DNA of 17,241 bases, from positions 1 through 17,241 of the forward strand of contig CBDULQ010000054.1 of assembly GCA_965368115.1 (NCBI GenBank), given 5' to 3'. The notes under the pieces were generated by a model. It was not told where the DNA came from. It was given only the letters and a program-made list of their open reading frames with translations, and did not search any database. Shown one piece after another: positions 5,925-12,921 of the stretch. The stretch comes from CBDULQ01 sp965368115 (GTDB taxonomy: Bacteria; Pseudomonadota; Gammaproteobacteria; SZUA-229). Position numbers and translations under genes: made by a program. Within the stretch, counting starts at the first letter, position 1. Each line of letters starts with the position of its first letter.

Positions 5925-7952
5925 TTATTTCACCTTCATACCGGGCTGGGCGCCCTCGTCCGGATTGAGTATCCACAAGTCCTTGCCACCGGGGCCGGCG
6001 GCCAGCACCATGCCCTCGGACATCCCGAAGCGCATCTTGCGCGGTTTCAGGTTGGCCACCATCACCGTCAGTTTTCCCTCCAGGTCTTCCGGCGCGTAGG
6101 CCGACTTGATACCGGCGAACACATTGCGCGTCTCGCCACCCAGGTCCAGGGTAAGCTGTAGTAGCTTATCGGCCTTGGGCACATGTTCCGCCTTGACGAT
6201 GCGGGCCACGCGCAGATCCACCTTGGCGAAATCGTCGAACTCGATTTCGTCGGCAATGGGATCGTCCGACAGTGGACCGGATACGGGTTGTGTGATGGCG
6301 GCATGTTCGGCCACCGCCTGCTTGCTGTCTTCGATAATGGCCTCGATCTGGGTTTTCTCGATGCGGGTCATTAGCGGTTTGAACGTGTTGATGCCGTGAT
6401 CCAGCAGTGGCTGGTCGAGCATGGACCAGTCGAGTGCGCCGCAATTCAGGAAGGCCTCCGCCTCGGCGGCCAGTTTCGGCAGAATCGGCTTCAGGTAGAT
6501 GACCAGCACGCGGAACATGTTCAGGCCCTGGGTGCAGCTGTCCTGCACCGCCTGTTGTTCACCCTCTTCCTTGATTTTCACCCAGGGTTTCTGTTCGTCG
6601 ATGTACTGGTTGGCGCGATCCGCCAGTGCCATGATTTCGCGCACCGCGTGGCTGAATTCGCGGTGTTCGAAGTTGCGCGCGATGGTGTCGCCGGCATCCA
6701 CCAGTTCCTTTAACAGCGAAGGCGAGGGCAGGGTTGCCGACAGCTTGCCAGCGAATTTTTTACTGATGAAACCGGCGCAACGGCTGGCGATGTTGACCAC
6801 CTTGCCGACCAGGTCCGAGTTCACCCGTTGCTGGAAATCGTCCAGGCTGAGGTCGATGTCGTCAACACCGGATGACAGCTTGGCGGCATAGTAATAGCGC
6901 AGGTATTCCGGATTCAGGTGGTCCAGGTAGGTGCGGGCCATGATGAAGGTGCCGCGTGATTTGGACATCTTCTGTCCGTCCACGGTGAGAAAGCCGTGAC
7001 AATACACCGCGGAGGGCGTGCGGAAACCGCCGCCATGCAGTACCGCCGGCCAGAACAGGGTGTGGAAGCGGGCAATGTCCTTGCCGATGAAGTGCACCAC
7101 CTCGGTGGTGGAGTCCGGTGCCCAGTATTCATCGAAATCCAGATCAGTGCGCGCGCACAGGTTCTTGAAACTGGCCATGTAACCCATCGGGGCGTCCATC
7201 CACACATAGAAATACTTGCCGGGGGCGTCGGGGATTTCGAAACCCCAGTAGGGCGCATTGCGCGAGATGTCCCAGTCCTGCAGGCCTTCCTTGAACCACT
7301 CTTTCTGTTTGTTGGCGATTTCGGTCTGGGTATGGCCGGCATCCAGCCAGTGTTCCAGGAAGTCCTGGAAATCCGCCAGCTTGAAGAAGAACTGGTCCGA
7401 GTCTTTTTCGATGGGTGTCGCGCCGGACACCACCGATTTCGGGTTCTTCAGTTCGGTGGGGTCATAGGTGGCGCCGCAGACTTCGCAGTTGTCGCCGTAC
7501 TGGTCCTCGGCACCGCATTTCGGGCAGGTGCCCTTGATGAAGCGGTCCGGCAGGAACATTTCCGCTTCCGGGTCATAGGCCTGGCGCACGGTGCGCACGG
7601 CGATGTGGTCGTCGGCCTTGAGGCGGCTGTAAATGGTGTCGATGACCCAGCGGTTTTCGTCCGAGTGAGTGGTGTAGAAATTGTCGAAACCGATATTGAA
7701 ATCGTCGAAATCCCGGCCGTGCTCGTCTTTCATGCGGGCGATCAGCTGTTCCGGTTCGATGCCTTCCTGGCGGGCGCGCAGCATGATTGGCGTGCCGTGA
7801 GCATCGTCGGCGCAGACATACGTGCACTCGTGGCCACGCATTTTCTGAAAGCGCACCCAGATGTCGGTCTGAATGTATTCCACCATGTGGCCGAGATGGA
7901 TGGGGCCGTTGGCATAGGGCAGGGCGCTGGTTACCAGAATTTTGCGTGTCAC
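5925..7952 (-). CDS. metG: Methionine--tRNA ligase
   Basis: Charges tRNA-Met with methionine in the cytoplasm; 675 residues, essentially the length of the E. coli enzyme. Seen in order: the class I signature IHLGH at 18-22; a zinc knuckle with four cysteines, Cys143/Cys146 and Cys156/Cys159; the tryptophan-containing active-site segment WMDAPMGYM (251-259); KMSKS at 328-332; an alpha-helical anticodon-binding domain (about 380-550); and a C-terminal OB-fold tRNA-binding domain (about 575-675, VDLRVARIVKAEHVPKADKL). Translation starts at GTG (7952), with GAGG five bases upstream. The gene diverges from apbC, a common gammaproteobacterial arrangement. A minus-strand promoter candidate lies just upstream (ATGACC, 17 bases, TAACCT near 7990-8025). 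Nothing about the protein is odd. Confidence 0.98.
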   Translation of the reverse strand: MTRKILVTSALPYANGPIHLGHMVEYIQTDIWVRFQKMRGHECTYVCADDAHGTPIMLRARQEGIEPEQLIARMKDEHGRDFDDFNIGFDNFYTTHSDENRWVIDTIYSRLKADDHIAVRTVRQAYDPEAEMFLPDRFIKGTCPKCGAEDQYGDNCEVCGATYDPTELKNPKSVVSGATPIEKDSDQFFFKLADFQDFLEHWLDAGHTQTEIANKQKEWFKEGLQDWDISRNAPYWGFEIPDAPGKYFYVWMDAPMGYMASFKNLCARTDLDFDEYWAPDSTTEVVHFIGKDIARFHTLFWPAVLHGGGFRTPSAVYCHGFLTVDGQKMSKSRGTFIMARTYLDHLNPEYLRYYYAAKLSSGVDDIDLSLDDFQQRVNSDLVGKVVNIASRCAGFISKKFAGKLSATLPSPSLLKELVDAGDTIARNFEHREFSHAVREIMALADRANQYIDEQKPWVKIKEEGEQQAVQDSCTQGLNMFRVLVIYLKPILPKLAAEAEAFLNCGALDWSMLDQPLLDHGINTFKPLMTRIEKTQIEAIIEDSKQAVAEHAAITQPVSGPLSDDPIADEIEFDDFAKVDLRVARIVKAEHVPKADKLLQLTLDLGGETRNVFAGIKSAYAPEDLEGKLTVMVANLKPRKMRFGMSEGMVLAAGPGGKDLWILNPDEGAQPGMKVK

Positions 7953-8255
7953 TTGAGCCTCGATTGCGTGATATATCCGTGTTCAGAAGGCCGCATAGGT
8001 TAGCATTTTGGCTGCGGATGGTCATCGTTTTTGCCCGCGGGGACAGGCGGTTTGGGGTGATTCTGAGGGCGCTTCGAGTGGATTTGGCACTTGAAATCAA
8101 AAAAACCGACCATATTTGTCAGGAATTCTCGGGAAGGGCTTTATATATACCACTAAGGTAGGGTTTAATTGCCTGGACGGTGGTGTAGAATTCTCGCCCA
8201 CTAATCAACGCGGCCACGACAATCGGCCCGCTATAACAGGTTTTGGAGCAATGCC
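7953..8255. other. 303-base divergent metG / apbC regulatory region
   Basis: No gene is supported here. The left part holds a weak minus-strand promoter candidate for metG. The right part holds an IscR-like palindrome (8102-8126) and a run of AT-rich promoter-like hexamers: TTGTCA at 8116-8121, TATATA at 8142-8147 and TAGAAT at 8186-8191. The nonamer GAATTCTCG occurs twice (8123-8131 and 8188-8196). The apbC leader would be about 55-100 nt depending on which -10 is used. Confidence 0.6.
8102..8126 (+). promoter_or_regulatory. Putative IscR type-1-like site upstream of apbC
   Basis: The core CCGACCATATTTGTCAGG (8106-8123) has GAC and GTC half-sites seven bases apart. Against the E. coli IscR type-1 consensus as I remember it (half-sites ATASYYGACTR and YAGTCRRSTAT separated by three A/T), 20 of 25 positions agree. 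A -35-like TTGTCA (8116-8121) overlaps the right half, so binding of the [2Fe-2S] form would be expected to repress. ApbC is an Fe-S carrier, which makes the assignment sensible. No IscR gene is in the window, so this rests on motif match alone. Confidence 0.5.
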
Positions 8256-9344
8256 ATGAGTGTTTCGCAGCAGCAGGTTGAAGACGCTATCAAGAATTAC
8301 ATCGATCCTTACACTGAAAAGGATCTGGTCTCTACCGGTGCCATCCGCGATATCAACATCGACGGTGACAAGGTTTCCTTCAGTGTCGTGCTGGGTTTCC
8401 CGGCAGCCGGTTATCACGCCAAGCTGATCGAGGAACTGAACAAGCAGATCACCGCAATCGACGGCGTTAGCTCGACCGACATCAAGGTCAGCAGCAAGAT
8501 CATCGCGCACTCGGTGCAGTCCAGCCTGAAGCCGATGGAAAACATCAAGAACATCATTGCCGTCGCCTCCGGTAAGGGCGGCGTCGGCAAGTCCACCACC
8601 GCGGCTAACCTGGCGCTGGCGCTTAAAGAAGAAGGCGCCAAGGTGGGTATCCTGGACGCGGACATCTACGGTCCGAGTATTCCCCGCATGCTGGGTATCA
8701 CCTCCAAGCCGGAATCGGAAGATGGCAAGACCCTGCAGCCCATGGCCGGTCACGGCCTGCAGGCTATGTCCATCGGTTTCATGATCGACGAAGAAACACC
8801 GATGATCTGGCGCGGCCCGATGGTCACCCAGGCGCTGGAACAGCTGCTGACCGACACCAACTGGCAGGATCTGGATTACCTGATTATCGACCTGCCGCCG
8901 GGCACCGGCGATGTGCAGCTGACCCTGGCGCAGAAAGTGCCGGTGAGTGGTGCGGTCATCGTGACGACGCCTCAGGACATCGCCCTGCTGGACGCTCGCA
9001 AGGGTCTGAAGATGTTCCAGAAGGTGGAAGTGCCGGTACTGGGTATCGTGGAAAACATGAGCGTGCACATCTGCTCGCAATGCGGTCACGCCGAGCCGAT
9101 CTTCGGCCAGGGCGGCGGTGAGCGTATGTCGGAAGATTACGATGTGGATTTCCTCGGTGCATTGCCGCTGGATATCAGCATCCGTACCAACGGTGATGAA
9201 GGTACGCCGTCTGTGGCGGCCGATCCGGATGGTACCGTCGGTAATATCTACCGCGAAATTGCACGTCGTACTGCCGCCAAGCTGTCGCTGCAGGCGAAAG
9301 ACTACAGCGCCAAGTTCCCGAACATCGTTATCCAGAACAACTGA
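8256..9344 (+). CDS. apbC: Iron-sulfur cluster carrier ATPase, Mrp/ApbC family
   Basis: P-loop NTPase that binds a [4Fe-4S] cluster at a dimer interface and hands it to apo-proteins in the cytoplasm; 362 residues. Seen: an N-terminal MIP18/DUF59 domain (about 5-80); the deviant Walker A SGKGGVGKST at 105-114; DADIYGPS at 134-141; the Walker B-like segment YLIIDLPPGTGD at 208-219; and the CxxC pair Cys273/Cys276 (CSQCGH) that ligates the shared cluster. All key residues are present. The ATG has GGAG seven bases upstream. The order metG (divergent), apbC, dcd is widespread in gammaproteobacteria. An IscR-like site lies 130 bases upstream, and two hairpins follow the stop. The symbol mrp is equally used. 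Confidence 0.96.
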   Translation: MSVSQQQVEDAIKNYIDPYTEKDLVSTGAIRDINIDGDKVSFSVVLGFPAAGYHAKLIEELNKQITAIDGVSSTDIKVSSKIIAHSVQSSLKPMENIKNIIAVASGKGGVGKSTTAANLALALKEEGAKVGILDADIYGPSIPRMLGITSKPESEDGKTLQPMAGHGLQAMSIGFMIDEETPMIWRGPMVTQALEQLLTDTNWQDLDYLIIDLPPGTGDVQLTLAQKVPVSGAVIVTTPQDIALLDARKGLKMFQKVEVPVLGIVENMSVHICSQCGHAEPIFGQGGGERMSEDYDVDFLGALPLDISIRTNGDEGTPSVAADPDGTVGNIYREIARRTAAKLSLQAKDYSAKFPNIVIQNN

Positions 9345-9352
9345 TGATAGCG

Positions 9353-9382
9353 GCCGGCGATCAGGCGCTGCCGATCGCTGGC
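9353..9382 (+). repeat. Hairpin just after the apbC stop
   Basis: GCCGGCGATC (9353-9362) and GATCGCTGGC (9373-9382) form a 10-bp stem with one G-U pair and a ten-base loop that can itself close as GGC/GCC. No T run follows, so it is not a classical terminator. It may protect the apbC mRNA 3' end or aid factor-dependent termination. Confidence 0.55.
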
Positions 9383-9400
9383 AACAAATCGGGCTGATCA

Positions 9401-9409
9401 TGCTAGAAT
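9401..9409 (+). promoter_or_regulatory. Candidate extended -10 promoter for dcd
   Basis: TGCTAGAAT matches an extended -10 (TGn followed by TAGAAT, five of six consensus positions). No good -35 lies 16-18 bases upstream, as often tolerated with an extended -10. A transcript would begin near 9416 and have an 80-base leader before dcd. The hexamer overlaps the left arm of a strong hairpin. Confidence 0.5.
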
Positions 9410-9439
9410 GCCGCCTCCACGCCAGTGGGGCGGCATTCT
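9405..9439 (+). repeat. Strong GC-rich hairpin overlapping the dcd promoter
   Basis: AGAATGCCGCC (9405-9415) and GGCGGCATTCT (9429-9439) are perfect 11-base inverted arms. CCAC (9417-9420) and GTGG (9425-9428) extend the stem past a single bulged T to a GCCA loop. A read-through transcript from apbC would form it whole, while a transcript started at the dcd promoter would lack most of the left arm. No T tract follows. Confidence 0.7.
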
Positions 9440-9495
9440 GCTATTTCGGGATGTGAAACCGGCGCGCAGCTTAGTGAATTTTTGGGTGAATCTAG

Positions 9496-10065
9496 ATGAG
9501 CATCAAATCGGATAAATGGATCCGCCGCATGGCGGAAAACGAAGGCATGATCGAACCGTTCGAGGCGGGCCAGGTACGCACCGACGCCAGTGATCAGCGC
9601 ATCGTTTCCTTCGGTACTTCCAGCTATGGTTACGACGTGCGTTGCGCCAACGAATTCAAAATCTTCACCAACATTAATTCGGCGATCGTCGATCCGAAAA
9701 ATTTCGCCGATGGCAGTTTCGTTAATGTCACTTCCGATGTCTGTATCATCCCGCCCAACTCGTTTGCACTGGCTCGCACGGTGGAATATTTCCGCATTCC
9801 GCGCAATGTGCTGACCATCTGCCTGGGTAAATCCACCTATGCGCGTTGCGGCATCATTGTTAATGTCACTCCGCTGGAGCCGGAGTGGGAAGGCCATGTC
9901 ACGCTGGAATTCTCAAATACCACGCCATTGCCTGCTAAGATCTATGCTAACGAAGGGGTTGCTCAGATGCTGTTCCTGGAATCCGATGAAGTCTGCGAGA
10001 CCTCATATCGGGATCGGGGAGGAAAATATCAGGGTCAGACCGGGGTCACGCTACCCAAGACCTGA
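9496..10065 (+). CDS. dcd: dCTP deaminase
   Basis: Homotrimeric enzyme converting dCTP to dUTP, the main source of dUMP for thymidylate synthesis in many gram-negatives; 189 residues, normal length. Seen: SSYGYDVRCANEFKIF (42-57); the active-site segment GKSTYARCGI (111-120) containing the catalytic Ser and Arg; and HVTLEFSN (134-141) with the catalytic Glu138. The C-terminal lid (RDRGGKYQGQTGVTLPK) is complete. The glutamate and the absence of a fused dUTPase signature point to the mono-functional deaminase rather than the bifunctional archaeal type or a dUTPase. The Shine-Dalgarno is weak (GGGTGA). It follows apbC by 151 bases and probably has its own promoter. Confidence 0.97.
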   Translation: MSIKSDKWIRRMAENEGMIEPFEAGQVRTDASDQRIVSFGTSSYGYDVRCANEFKIFTNINSAIVDPKNFADGSFVNVTSDVCIIPPNSFALARTVEYFRIPRNVLTICLGKSTYARCGIIVNVTPLEPEWEGHVTLEFSNTTPLPAKIYANEGVAQMLFLESDEVCETSYRDRGGKYQGQTGVTLPKT

Positions 10066-10149
10066 GCAGCCTGAAGCGAATTATAACGACACCGATCACC
10101 TCGCCCGGGGCGCGCGTGTCGATGCAACGAAGTACAGGTTAGCCATTTG

Positions 10150-10995
10150 ATGACACTCGATAAACTGATCGACCGCAGCGGCAAGCTCGGCACCTTGCCG
10201 GCGATTGTGCATCGCATTTTCCAGGTGATGGACGATCCCAGCTCCACCGCCATCCAGATCGGTCGCATCATCAATGAAGATCCGGCCCTCACCGCGCGCT
10301 TACTTAAGCTGGTCAACAGCCCGTTTTATGGTTTTGTCTCCAAGGTCGACACCGTGCCTCGCGCCATTGCGCTGATCGGCCATCGTGAATTGCGCAGCGT
10401 AGTACTGGCGACCTCGGCGATCAAAGCTTTCGAAGGCATTCCCGCCGACCTGGTGGATATGGAGGCTTTCTGGAAGCGCAGTCTGAACACGGCCGTGGTG
10501 GCCCGGGTGCTGGCGGCCTTCCGCCGCGAGAAAGAAATCGAACGTTTTTTCATCGTCGGGCTGCTGCACGACATCGGTTCATTGTTGCTGTATTTGCAGC
10601 AGCCGGAGCAACAGGCGCAGGCGATCGTCCAGTCACACGCGGACAACAGTCCACTGTGGCTGGCGGAAAAAGATGTTTTCGGATTTGATCATGCCGAAGT
10701 CGGCGGCGCCTTACTGAAGAAATGGAATCTGCCGCCGTTGCTATGCCAGGCGGTACGTTTCCACCTGTATCCCGATCAGGCCCCGGAGTCTGACCAGTCC
10801 GCGGCCTGGCTGGTGCATCTGGCCTGGCAGATCGTGCGTCATCATCTGGAGCGGGATAATCGTCTGGCTGAAGATGCCGAGGTCGATGCGGAAATCTGGG
10901 CCGCCAACGAACTGGCGCCGGACCTGCTGCCGCAAATCCTCGAAAAGGCCGAACAGCAGTTCATGGCCTCCCGGGACATCATCCTCAGGACCTGA
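10150..10995 (+). CDS. HDOD domain protein (signal-transduction type)
   Basis: 281 residues from the ATG at 10150; a TTG directly before it is an alternative start, and only a modest AGG lies upstream. The whole protein is one HDOD domain: IINEDPALTARLLKLVNSPFYG (from residue 40), the TVPRAIALIGHRELRSVV helix region (68-85) and an HD-like FFIVGLLHDIGSLLLY (133-148) that keeps His140-Asp141. HDOD proteins are mostly regulators of chemotaxis, motility, c-di-GMP or competence circuits and many lack phosphodiesterase activity. No response-regulator, GGDEF or EAL domain is fused, so input and partner are unknown. It lies 84 bases after dcd and converges with the next gene across 10 bases. Confidence 0.9.
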   Translation: MTLDKLIDRSGKLGTLPAIVHRIFQVMDDPSSTAIQIGRIINEDPALTARLLKLVNSPFYGFVSKVDTVPRAIALIGHRELRSVVLATSAIKAFEGIPADLVDMEAFWKRSLNTAVVARVLAAFRREKEIERFFIVGLLHDIGSLLLYLQQPEQQAQAIVQSHADNSPLWLAEKDVFGFDHAEVGGALLKKWNLPPLLCQAVRFHLYPDQAPESDQSAAWLVHLAWQIVRHHLERDNRLAEDAEVDAEIWAANELAPDLLPQILEKAEQQFMASRDIILRT

Positions 10996-11005
10996 TTCGG
11001 GTCGT

Positions 11006-11671
11006 TTATTTCCACTGGTGGCGTAACGAGATGATCGGCCAGCCCTGCTGTCTGGCATGGGTTTCCAGGGTGCTGTCCGGATCCACCGCCACCGGGTTGT
11101 CCACCTGTTCCAGCAATGGCAGATCGTTATGTGAGTCGCTGTAGAACCAGCTGCCTTTCAAATCCATCCCCTGGTCCGCCATCCAGCTCTGCAGTCGTTT
11201 TACCTTGCCGTCCTGAAAACTGGGTATGCCGGCGACCCGGCCGGTGTAGCGTTCGCCGTCCATTTCCGGTTCGGTGGCGATCAGGTGTTCCACGCCGAAT
11301 GCGCTGACGATGGGCCGGGTGACGAAGCTGTTGGTGGCGGTAATCACCATCAGGGTGTCGCCGGCCTGGCGGTGTTTGTCGAGCAGTTCGAAAGACGCCG
11401 GGCTCATGATCGGGCGGATTTTGCTTTCCACGAACTGTTCGCGCAGTGCGCGCAGTCGGGCCGGATCATTTTCCGCCAGTGCTTTCAATGAAAAGCTCAG
11501 AAATTCGAAAATATCCAGCGTGCCCTGTTTGTACTCGTCGTAGAAACGTTGATTCTCGCGTTCGTAATAGGCACCGTCGACGATGCCCTGCTCCGCCAGA
11601 AATACGCCCCACAGATAATCGCTGTCGCCGGCCAGCAGGGTGTTGTCCAGGTCGAACAGAGCCAGAGCCAT
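11006..11671 (-). CDS. HAD-superfamily subfamily IB phosphatase (SerB-like)
   Basis: 221-residue cytoplasmic phosphatase of the HAD-IB group. Motif I is FDLDNT with nucleophile Asp7 and acid/base Asp9; motif II is VITAT (109-113); the motif III lysine is probably Lys156; motif IV is YSDSHNDLPLL, with Asp179 and Asp183 for magnesium. The alpha-helical C1 cap fits between motifs I and II (about 16-90). In Pseudomonas a closely related gene also sits beside rppH, and members of this group have been reported as histidinol-phosphate phosphatases, but phosphoserine or other phosphomonoesters are equally possible. The ATG has AAGGAG six bases upstream. It diverges from rppH, and a perfect palindrome (11710-11725) lies in their shared upstream region. 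Confidence 0.9.
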   Translation of the reverse strand: MALALFDLDNTLLAGDSDYLWGVFLAEQGIVDGAYYERENQRFYDEYKQGTLDIFEFLSFSLKALAENDPARLRALREQFVESKIRPIMSPASFELLDKHRQAGDTLMVITATNSFVTRPIVSAFGVEHLIATEPEMDGERYTGRVAGIPSFQDGKVKRLQSWMADQGMDLKGSWFYSDSHNDLPLLEQVDNPVAVDPDSTLETHARQQGWPIISLRHQWK

Positions 11672-11709
11672 AAAAATCTCCTTGGGTAGAAACTTGTACG
11701 ATAAATCAC

Positions 11710-11725
11710 GTCTATATTTATAGAC
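11710..11725. promoter_or_regulatory. Perfect 16-base palindrome between the HAD gene and rppH
   Basis: GTCTATA (11710-11716), two T, then TATAGAC (11719-11725) form a perfect inverted repeat in the divergent intergenic region, 39 bases before the HAD start. The minus strand contains TATAAA within it, so it could overlap a -10 element and act as an operator. No T tract on either side suggests a terminator. Confidence 0.45.
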
Positions 11726-11761
11726 AGGGTATGAATGGGGATTATTGTACCGAAACAGGCG

Positions 11762-11790
11762 TTGTCAGCCGTGGTATTTTTTGGAAGAAT
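11762..11790 (+). promoter_or_regulatory. Candidate promoter for rppH
   Basis: TTGTCA (11762-11767, five of six) and AAGAAT (11785-11790, four of six) are 17 bases apart. Transcription would begin near 11797, giving a leader of about 25 bases before the GTG start of rppH. Confidence 0.45.
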
Positions 11791-11821
11791 CTCTGTTAAG
11801 GATTATTGACAGGTGAGATAA

Positions 11822-12328
11822 GTGATTGATTCTGACGGATATCGTCCCAATGTGGGCATCATTCTCAGCAACCCGGAAGGTAAAGTCTTCTGGGCGCGGC
11901 GCTGTGGTCAGGATGCCTGGCAATTCCCCCAGGGCGGTATTCGCGACACCGAAACCCCAATCGAGGCCATGTACCGGGAGTTGTTCGAGGAAACCGGGCT
12001 GACCCAGGATCATGTGCAGATGCTGGGCAAGACCCGCAACTGGCTCAAGTATCGCCTGCCCAAGCGGATGATTCGTAAAAACAGCGAGCCGGTGTGCATC
12101 GGCCAGAAGCAGATCTGGTTCGTGCTTAAACTGACCGGCTCGGATCGCGACTTCAATCTCAGTATCATGGACAAGCCCGAGTTCGATCACTGGACCTGGG
12201 TCGACTACTGGCATCCGATGGAAGAAGTGGTGTTCTTCAAGCGCAAGGTGTATCAGAAAGCGCTGGCGGAACTGGAGCCGCTGCTGTTCTCCAGCCTGAA
12301 GCCGGCACGTTCCTTACGCCGGGTTTGA
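11822..12328 (+). CDS. rppH: RNA pyrophosphohydrolase
   Basis: Nudix enzyme that removes pyrophosphate from triphosphorylated 5' ends of mRNA, licensing RNase E decay; 168 residues. The start is GTG with AGGTGAG just upstream, giving MIDSDGYRPNVGI, nearly identical to the E. coli N-terminus, which also uses GTG. The Nudix box fits exactly: Gly38, Glu44, then Arg52-Glu53-Leu-Phe-Glu56-Glu57-Thr-Gly59. Other family marks are WQFPQGGI (33-40), TRNWLKYRLPKR (70-81), PVCIGQKQIWF and PEFDHWTWVDYW. The C-terminal tail is short and basic, without the long tail of some enterobacteria. It converges with hemJ, the two stops being 18 bases apart with no clear terminator. Confidence 0.97.
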   Translation: MIDSDGYRPNVGIILSNPEGKVFWARRCGQDAWQFPQGGIRDTETPIEAMYRELFEETGLTQDHVQMLGKTRNWLKYRLPKRMIRKNSEPVCIGQKQIWFVLKLTGSDRDFNLSIMDKPEFDHWTWVDYWHPMEEVVFFKRKVYQKALAELEPLLFSSLKPARSLRRV

Positions 12329-12346
12329 TATCCGGCCTGCCGTTGT

Positions 12347-12766
12347 CTAGAACGGCATGACTTCCACCAGAATCACTACGGCAATCAGAATGAGTACCGG
12401 GAATTCGTTGAACCAGCGATACCAGACATGACTGTGTCGATTGCGATCCTGTTTGAAATCCTTGACCAGTTTTCCGCAGTACACATGATAGACAATCAGA
12501 ATCGCCACCAGCGCCAGCTTGGCCTGCATCCAGCCCTGCTGTAGAAAATCCGGGGTCAATGCCAGTAACCACAAACCCAGTGCCACGGTGATGACGCCAC
12601 CCGGTGTCATGATGCCGAAGAACAGTTTGCGCTCCATAATCTTGAAGCGCTCGTTGCTGGCATCGTCGTCTGACATGGCGTGGTATACGAACAGGCGCGG
12701 CAGATAAAACAGACCGGCGAACCAGGTTACCATGAAAATGATGTGAAACGCTTTTATCCAGAGCAT
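12347..12766 (-). CDS. hemJ: Protoporphyrinogen IX oxidase, HemJ family (UPF0093)
   Basis: Small inner-membrane protein, 139 residues, with four hydrophobic segments (about 5-25, 54-72, 80-98, 122-137). HemJ carries out the penultimate step of heme synthesis, protoporphyrinogen IX to protoporphyrin IX, in bacteria without HemG or HemY. Seen: KAFHIIFMVTWFAGLFYLPR (5-24) with the conserved His8; KIMERKLFFGIMTPG (42-56); MQAKLALV (80-87); His94; and the C-terminal YRWFNE (116-121). These match the family from end to end. It diverges from argC across 155 bases. The Shine-Dalgarno is poor. Pathway assignment rests on family knowledge; no other heme gene is in view. Confidence 0.93.
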   Translation of the reverse strand: MLWIKAFHIIFMVTWFAGLFYLPRLFVYHAMSDDDASNERFKIMERKLFFGIMTPGGVITVALGLWLLALTPDFLQQGWMQAKLALVAILIVYHVYCGKLVKDFKQDRNRHSHVWYRWFNEFPVLILIAVVILVEVMPF

Positions 12767-12921
12767 GTGATGTTTCCGTCTGTAAAACTGGCAGCATGTT
12801 AACGTCTATCCGGCACGCTGCAAAGTACGTGACTATTTCGTGCTTGCGGTAACAGGTCTATACTTGGGTCTTTTCGCGGCGGCGTGTTGGTCGTCTTCAG
12901 AGTGTGTGTTGAGGTGAAATT

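Noticed and set aside
6996..8003. 335-codon open frame on the plus strand opposite metG
   Set aside because: It is an antisense shadow; metG on the other strand carries all class I synthetase motifs.
8205..9401. 398-codon open frame on the minus strand opposite apbC
   Set aside because: It is an antisense shadow of a well-conserved apbC with all family motifs.
9405..9439. Strong hairpin as an intrinsic terminator of apbC
   Set aside because: No T tract follows on either strand, so I call it only a hairpin.
12767..12921. ArgR operator upstream of argC
   Set aside because: No TGAATA/TATTCA-like palindrome is present in the divergent region.
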